From assembly GCA_020975725.1 (NCBI GenBank), contig QXJR01000022.1, positions 310,001-374,000 on the forward strand: a stretch of 64,000 nt of DNA. The letters run 5' to 3'. The notes under the pieces are model-generated. The model worked only from the letters and a program-made list of their open reading frames with translations. It was not told the DNA's origin and did not search any database. Source of the DNA: Picocystis sp. L7. Taxonomy: Eukaryota; Chlorophyta; Picocystophyceae; Picocystales; Picocystaceae. A program made the translations under genes and the position numbers. This document shows, one piece after another, positions 60,109 to 64,000 of this stretch (positions are counted from its first letter, which is position 1; each line of letters begins with the position of its first letter).

Positions 60109-62202
60109 ATGCGCCATCGGCCATCCTCGGAACGGATGCGCGACGCGATGGACGACGTGCTGCGGGGATCGGAGGCCTTCCTGCGCGACCGAGAGCCCAG
60201 GGAAGGGGTCCCGAAGAAGCAGAAGGACATGCACGTGCGAGAACTGGTGCGGGTGAAGCGTGCGATGCGCACCTGCGTGGACAACTGCGGCTTCGGAGAC
60301 CTGCTGCGGAACGAAACGGAAAGAAAGGGAGACGCAGTAAATTGCTCCGCGTCCAAAACGGACGTGCCAGGCACCGAAGACGTGCAGGAGTCCCTGGAGA
60401 AGCAGTTCGAAGCGGAGAGGGAAAGAATCCGACGCGGACTGCCGCAGATGCCTACGAAGATGTCCGTCCCGGTGGATCCCACACAAGCGCAAGTGGTGTT
60501 GGACACGCAGGAAGGAAGGACGGAATCCATGGAAGACGATTCGAACGAGACGAGATGCGCATCGAAACAAGGCGAAGAAGAGGATGACGAAGACGTCGTG
60601 CAAGAGACGCCCATCGTCAAGGAAACGCCGCCCCAAGAACAACGTGACCGTGGTGGAGAACGTGGGACGTCCCAAGGTGAAAGGCGAAAATCGCTGCACA
60701 AGCTGTTCGTAGACAGCGCCGTTCGAAAGGACGAAGCACTCGCCTCGGAGCAGCCACTCGTGGTCAGCGAATCGCAAGTAGCTTCCCAACCAGACCCACC
60801 TGTGGAAGATGGCCTGCTCACCCGTTCGACCGAGGAGAAGGGAAGGACACCAACCGGCACAAATATGCTCTCGCTACGCATCCAGGAGACAGGCACCTCG
60901 ATATCCGAGCCAAAGGCAAGGCTTTCTGAAGGCGCTGACCTTGCGTCCATGGGAATGGACGGCACGCCCGTGGAAACAGTCAAGGCCACGGACCCAGATT
61001 CAGCAGTGGAGAGAATCGTGGCCTGCGATAGCTTGTATGAAACGAACGAGGAAACGCAACCGACGTTTGACAATTCGAATCGCTCCGAACTCTGCCCAGC
61101 TGTACCTGTGGCCATGATGAAGCATGAGAAAGAGGTGATTGCCGTTGTCCTTGGAGGGTCAGAAAGCGACGTGTATGCTGCCGTCGTGTGCAAAGGAGAC
61201 AGCGAGGGTGGAAAGGATAGGGTCGTGTTTGTGTGGCAGCTCTCGGCTGCTGCATCTGTAGGAGAACCGTTTTTGTTGGGAGGGGACGAATTTTTGTATA
61301 GGGGGAATCCCGAGGTCGTCAACATCGGCTTGCTTGCGACACTGGATAACGCACTGTTGGTTGCGACCGACAGTTGGGAACACAGGAGCATAGATAACAG
61401 TGGGAGCTTCTGTGGAGTGGGTGGCTTCCAAGTTTCTGCCGAAGGCATGAGCTGCGTGTTTAGAGTCTCTTGTGCGCACGGTCCCGCGTGTTTGGCTGTT
61501 GGGTGGAACCGCACACTCCTTGTTGGAGGAGATGCAGGCCGGTTGTCTAAAGCCAGCGAGGACGCGAGCAGGTTGAGCCATGGAATGGGAGACTTGATCG
61601 AGCTCACACAAGCCAAGTTCTCGAAGGTGCACCTCCCGTGCATCACACACCTTGCCTTCGTGCCGGAGCAGAGAGACATCGCCATAGGCACATGTGGCAC
61701 TGGCTCCATCGCAGTGTGGAATTATGTACAGGATGTCGTTCTGATGACGGCTCACGACCGAGAGTTTCTTCTTGCATGCCTGCATCCGGTCGGGTCCTTG
61801 ATGCTACAATCTTCTTCGCCTATCCTTGGAGGGCAGAGTTTCGGGATGCAGTGTTTGGAAGAAGGCTTGCACCCCGCGTTCTTCCTTGCCTTGGTGGCGG
61901 AGCGGAATTCGAAGGACAAGGCCAAGTGTAGACCGGTTTGGATTGGAAACAATCGTGTAGTTGTTGGGAGGCCCGTGTGCGACGAGCCAACCACGGCCGT
62001 GGGTTCTTGTAGTGCGGATGGTTTGTTGGCATGGTCTGACGGTGTGGTCACTACTTGGGATCCCGATTCGGGCGAAGTGAAATCTTTGTTTGAGGAGCAC
62101 GCAGGCCAAGAAATAAGCACGATTGCTACGCATCACGAGACAGGAATAATTGCAACGGCCACCAAGCATGGTGAGGTTGTTGTTTACAGCCTTCCGGTCT
62201 GA
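60109..62202 (+). CDS. Unknown protein with disordered N-terminus and beta-propeller-like C-terminus
   Basis: 697 residues, intronless. The first 350 are charged, low-complexity and Ser/Thr-rich, with basic and acidic patches (QGEEEDDEDVVQETPIVKE) and short helix SLHKLFVDSAVRKDEA. The C-terminal half has strand patterns like degenerate WD40 repeats: GPACLAVGWNRTLLVGGDAG, CITHLAFVPEQRDIAIGTCGTGSIAVWNYV, GSCSADGLLAWSDGVVTTWDPDSGEV, ISTIATHHETGIIATATKHGEVVVYSL. The layout recalls repair or replication scaffolds with C-terminal propellers, but I recognise no named family. A minisatellite lies directly upstream. Confidence 0.8.
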   Translation: MRHRPSSERMRDAMDDVLRGSEAFLRDREPREGVPKKQKDMHVRELVRVKRAMRTCVDNCGFGDLLRNETERKGDAVNCSASKTDVPGTEDVQESLEKQFEAERERIRRGLPQMPTKMSVPVDPTQAQVVLDTQEGRTESMEDDSNETRCASKQGEEEDDEDVVQETPIVKETPPQEQRDRGGERGTSQGERRKSLHKLFVDSAVRKDEALASEQPLVVSESQVASQPDPPVEDGLLTRSTEEKGRTPTGTNMLSLRIQETGTSISEPKARLSEGADLASMGMDGTPVETVKATDPDSAVERIVACDSLYETNEETQPTFDNSNRSELCPAVPVAMMKHEKEVIAVVLGGSESDVYAAVVCKGDSEGGKDRVVFVWQLSAAASVGEPFLLGGDEFLYRGNPEVVNIGLLATLDNALLVATDSWEHRSIDNSGSFCGVGGFQVSAEGMSCVFRVSCAHGPACLAVGWNRTLLVGGDAGRLSKASEDASRLSHGMGDLIELTQAKFSKVHLPCITHLAFVPEQRDIAIGTCGTGSIAVWNYVQDVVLMTAHDREFLLACLHPVGSLMLQSSSPILGGQSFGMQCLEEGLHPAFFLALVAERNSKDKAKCRPVWIGNNRVVVGRPVCDEPTTAVGSCSADGLLAWSDGVVTTWDPDSGEVKSLFEEHAGQEISTIATHHETGIIATATKHGEVVVYSLPV

Positions 62203-62273
62203 TTGGCATCGGAAGGGGTCTGGGTGCGAACATGCCCAATGCCGCTGTTTTGTGTGTTTGAATGTGCAGACCC

Positions 62274-62711
62274 TCATGGTGCGTGCATCACTGAGCTTCG
62301 TATGGGCTCAACCTTCCCAAGACCTTTTCGACGCTCGGTCTCCTCTCTTCTTCCCACATGAGCCGGTTCTTTTCCGACGTCCAGAACCCCCAGGGTTTCG
62401 TCGGTTGGTTCCAGTTCTCTCTCCTGCGCGTGCGTCGTTTCTTCGTCAGCTACTCCACCGTGCATCCTTCCACGTCTGTTGACGCACCTCCACGCGCGAG
62501 CTTTCGCTTCGTTGTTCGTTTCGTTCGTTCTGTCCTTCGCTGGTCTTGGTCTTTCGTGTCCGTCGGACGGCCTTCCACGTCGCGCCACGTACGCGATTCG
62601 GGCATCTTCGAGGTTCTCTCTGAGCGCCTCGTTCAGTTTGATCCTCCTCGCTTCGGGATCTTCCATGCACTTGCTGATCAGGTGCTCCAAGAACTCGTAA
62701 AAGAAGGACAT
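62274..62711 (-). CDS. Hypothetical small charged protein
   Basis: Proposed 145 residues from the ATG at 62711: MSFFYEFLEHLISKCMEDPEARRIKLNEALRENLEDARIA. The first 45 residues look like a genuine amphipathic helical domain. After that the sequence is Arg/Glu-rich and could be intron or UTR read-through, so the 3' structure is uncertain (a 5' splice-like gtgcgtc occurs downstream). No family recognised. It converges on the 60 kb gene. Confidence 0.4.
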   Translation of the reverse strand: MSFFYEFLEHLISKCMEDPEARRIKLNEALRENLEDARIAYVARRGRPSDGHERPRPAKDRTNETNNEAKARAWRCVNRRGRMHGGVADEETTHAQERELEPTDETLGVLDVGKEPAHVGRREETERRKGLGKVEPIRSSVMHAP

Positions 62712-63280
62712 CGCGACGAAGCGCGCACGTGCCACCGTCCTCGTCCGACTTAACTCGTTCGTAAACACCAGAAAGGGTGGGCCGAGGTGGTTAACTCGAA
62801 CATGGTTCACGAAAGAGGGATGGTCCACCACGGACCCCATCAGATGGAGCACAGCTGTGTGGGAATGGTCGGACACAATCCGTTGCAGATGCATGGAGGA
62901 CCAAACAAGGCGTGTGCTGGAAGGGAAGGAGGTCCGTGGATGAGGTCGCGGTGTGGAAGGGAAGGAAGAAGGGATGGGGGACGTGGGCCAAGCATGCTTG
63001 AACCGCGTGTTCGTATCGAGACCTCCTCTTTCCATCCTTGGAAACATCCACAACGTCCGTTCCATCCACGCCACTCGTTGCGTCTCGTCTTGGAGACGTT
63101 CCACGTGGAATCCATCCCATCCAATGGCCAATGACAAACACGAAGCGGATGGTTGTGCATGTGGAAACCATGTCGCACTTGAATCGATGCCATTTCGAAG
63201 ATATCGATGCCCATTCCACACGGTGCAAGGGACGAATTCCCATCCGAAAAGGACAGCGGATCCGAATTCGAGTCGGAGCC
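62712..63280. other. Divergent spacer before the 63 kb gene
   Basis: About 570 bp. CTTAACTCG at about 62750 and GGTTAACTCG at about 62788 lie near the left gene's start. AGATATCGATG at about 63198 lies some 75 bp before the right gene's ATG. No gene recognised. Confidence 0.4.
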
Positions 63281-63831
63281 ATGGCGAAGCGCGACGATGG
63301 CGCCACACCAAGACCATCGGAAGCGGTGGTGTCGGAAGACGTGGTCGTGTCCAGGCGTCCCATGGAGCTGGTCCAAAGGTGGTTGGGAATGACCGACGAA
63401 GAAGCCGACACCGTCCTCGAAAAGAGCGTGGACGCTGGTCTGGAAGACAGCCGACCGCCCAGGCTCGGACTAGGTGCCAAGTTCCTGTCCCACAACAAGG
63501 TGAGAATAAGACGAAACGCACGCTTCCAAGGAGGGGAAACGGAGGAGGCACCCTCGAAAGCGGTGCTGACGTCGGATTCACACGAACGCAGGCGGCTGCG
63601 GTCCTGTCCCCCGTTCAACGCAGGCTGGAGAAGAATGTCAGGCTGGCCAAGGAAAAGTCTCAAGAAGAAGCCGAAGAAGCAAAACTACAGGCACAAGACT
63701 CTTCCGAGGAAGAGGAGGAGAAAGGAAGGGGAAAGTATGCCATGGAAAGCAAGGGGAACAAGAGGACCCCCGCCGAACTCAAAGCTCTGTTGCATGGTCA
63801 ACAGGGCAGCAAGAAGAAGCGACGTAGATGA
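63281..63831 (+). CDS. Hypothetical basic, probably nuclear protein
   Basis: Exon 1 (63281..63499) encodes 73 residues (MAKRDDGATPRPSEAVVSED to RPPRLGLGAKFLSHNK). A 92 bp phase-0 intron (63500..63591, gtgagaat...aacgcag) follows. Exon 2 (63592..63831) begins AAAVLSPVQRRLEKNVRLAKEK. Total 152 residues. The joined segment RLGLGAKFLSHNK-AAAVLSPVQRRLEKNVR reads as a coherent conserved-looking block, and the C-terminus is an acidic stretch then KKKRRR, a nuclear or nucleolar signal. I cannot name the family. Confidence 0.7.
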
Positions 63832-64000
63832 TGACAGCGCTCGTTTGAACTCACTGAACCTCCATCGATCCAAAGTGTACTTTTGAGAAGTAACTCGATC
63901 CTACCAGGACACCATAGGAAAGCCATACATACCAGTCTAACCGAATGTGGACTTTATTTACGGAAAACAGAATGCACAATGGGGCGGAGCTTATTTCGGC
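63832..64000. other. Right-edge spacer
   Basis: 3' flank of the 63 kb gene. The last 60 bases include TTTATTTACGG and may be the 3' end of a convergent gene lying beyond the window. This cannot be verified. Confidence 0.3.

Noticed and set aside
1-64000. Search for retroelements, virus-derived elements and DNA transposons
   Set aside because: I saw no reverse transcriptase, integrase, capsid or transposase motifs and no paired terminal repeats in any spacer.

Overview
This is nuclear DNA from a photosynthetic eukaryote with a compact, moderately GC-rich, intron-poor genome. The best fit is a green alga, plausibly of prasinophyte type. Support comes from a plant-type ADP-glucose starch synthase (SSIII/SSIV-like), a GH13 branching enzyme, a PPDK regulatory protein, a fibrillin, a PAM71/GDT1-type plastid transporter, a plastid-type adenylate kinase, an ABCI10-like ATPase and a reversibly glycosylated polypeptide (UDP-arabinopyranose mutase). 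I cannot name a species. No rRNA, convincing tRNA, CRISPR, viral element or intact transposon was found.

Layout. 0-6.8 kb: CKS1, beta-tubulin, then a long spacer and starch branching enzyme. 7-13 kb: PPDK regulatory protein, a coiled-coil protein, and a divergent EXO5 / starch synthase pair. 13-18.3 kb: GNAT acetyltransferase, a mitochondrial-looking membrane protein divergent from TIM21, adenylate kinase divergent from a GDT1-like transporter. 18.4-29.3 kb: RGP, membrane-anchored methyltransferase, FAD oxidoreductase, PDH-E2, M50 metalloprotease, a small KEN/D-box protein, URI1 and a small unknown protein. 30-39 kb: Ulp1 SUMO protease, peptide:N-glycanase, PCD, fibrillin, NIT2 omega-amidase, and divergent QCR6 and GRIM-19. 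39-50 kb: WDHD1/CTF4 divergent from MRNIP, an ABC ATPase, a CNBD K+ channel, and an LRR coiled-coil protein resembling LRRCC1/VFL1. 50-64 kb: type II NADH dehydrogenase, an MFS transporter, MFAP1, pantothenate synthetase, a small cupin, a beta-propeller-like protein, and two small unknown genes.

Gene structure. Most genes are intronless. I reconstructed twelve introns from splice signals plus family alignment, and infer at least one more in MFAP1. Most are 67-175 bp (beta-tubulin 306 bp). Ten of the twelve are in phase 0 and most lie within the first 70 coding bases. One is a GC-AG intron. Several genes (CKS1, QCR6, MRNIP, cupin, the 63 kb gene) are visible only after splicing. Genes often pair head-to-head over 200-600 bp promoters or tail-to-tail with 40-150 bp between stops.

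Shared themes: storage polysaccharide (branching enzyme, starch synthase within 9 kb), plastid carbon control (PPDK-RP), mitochondrial import and respiration (TIM21, PDH-E2, QCR6, GRIM-19, type II NDH), and genome maintenance and cell cycle (CKS1, EXO5, WDHD1, MRNIP, a candidate APC/C substrate). Promoter-type spacers share short recurrent words (ATCGA[GT]ATCT, GTTAACT, GGTTCGATC, TTTTCGTCACCC). Several start codons sit in a Met-Ala-Met context.
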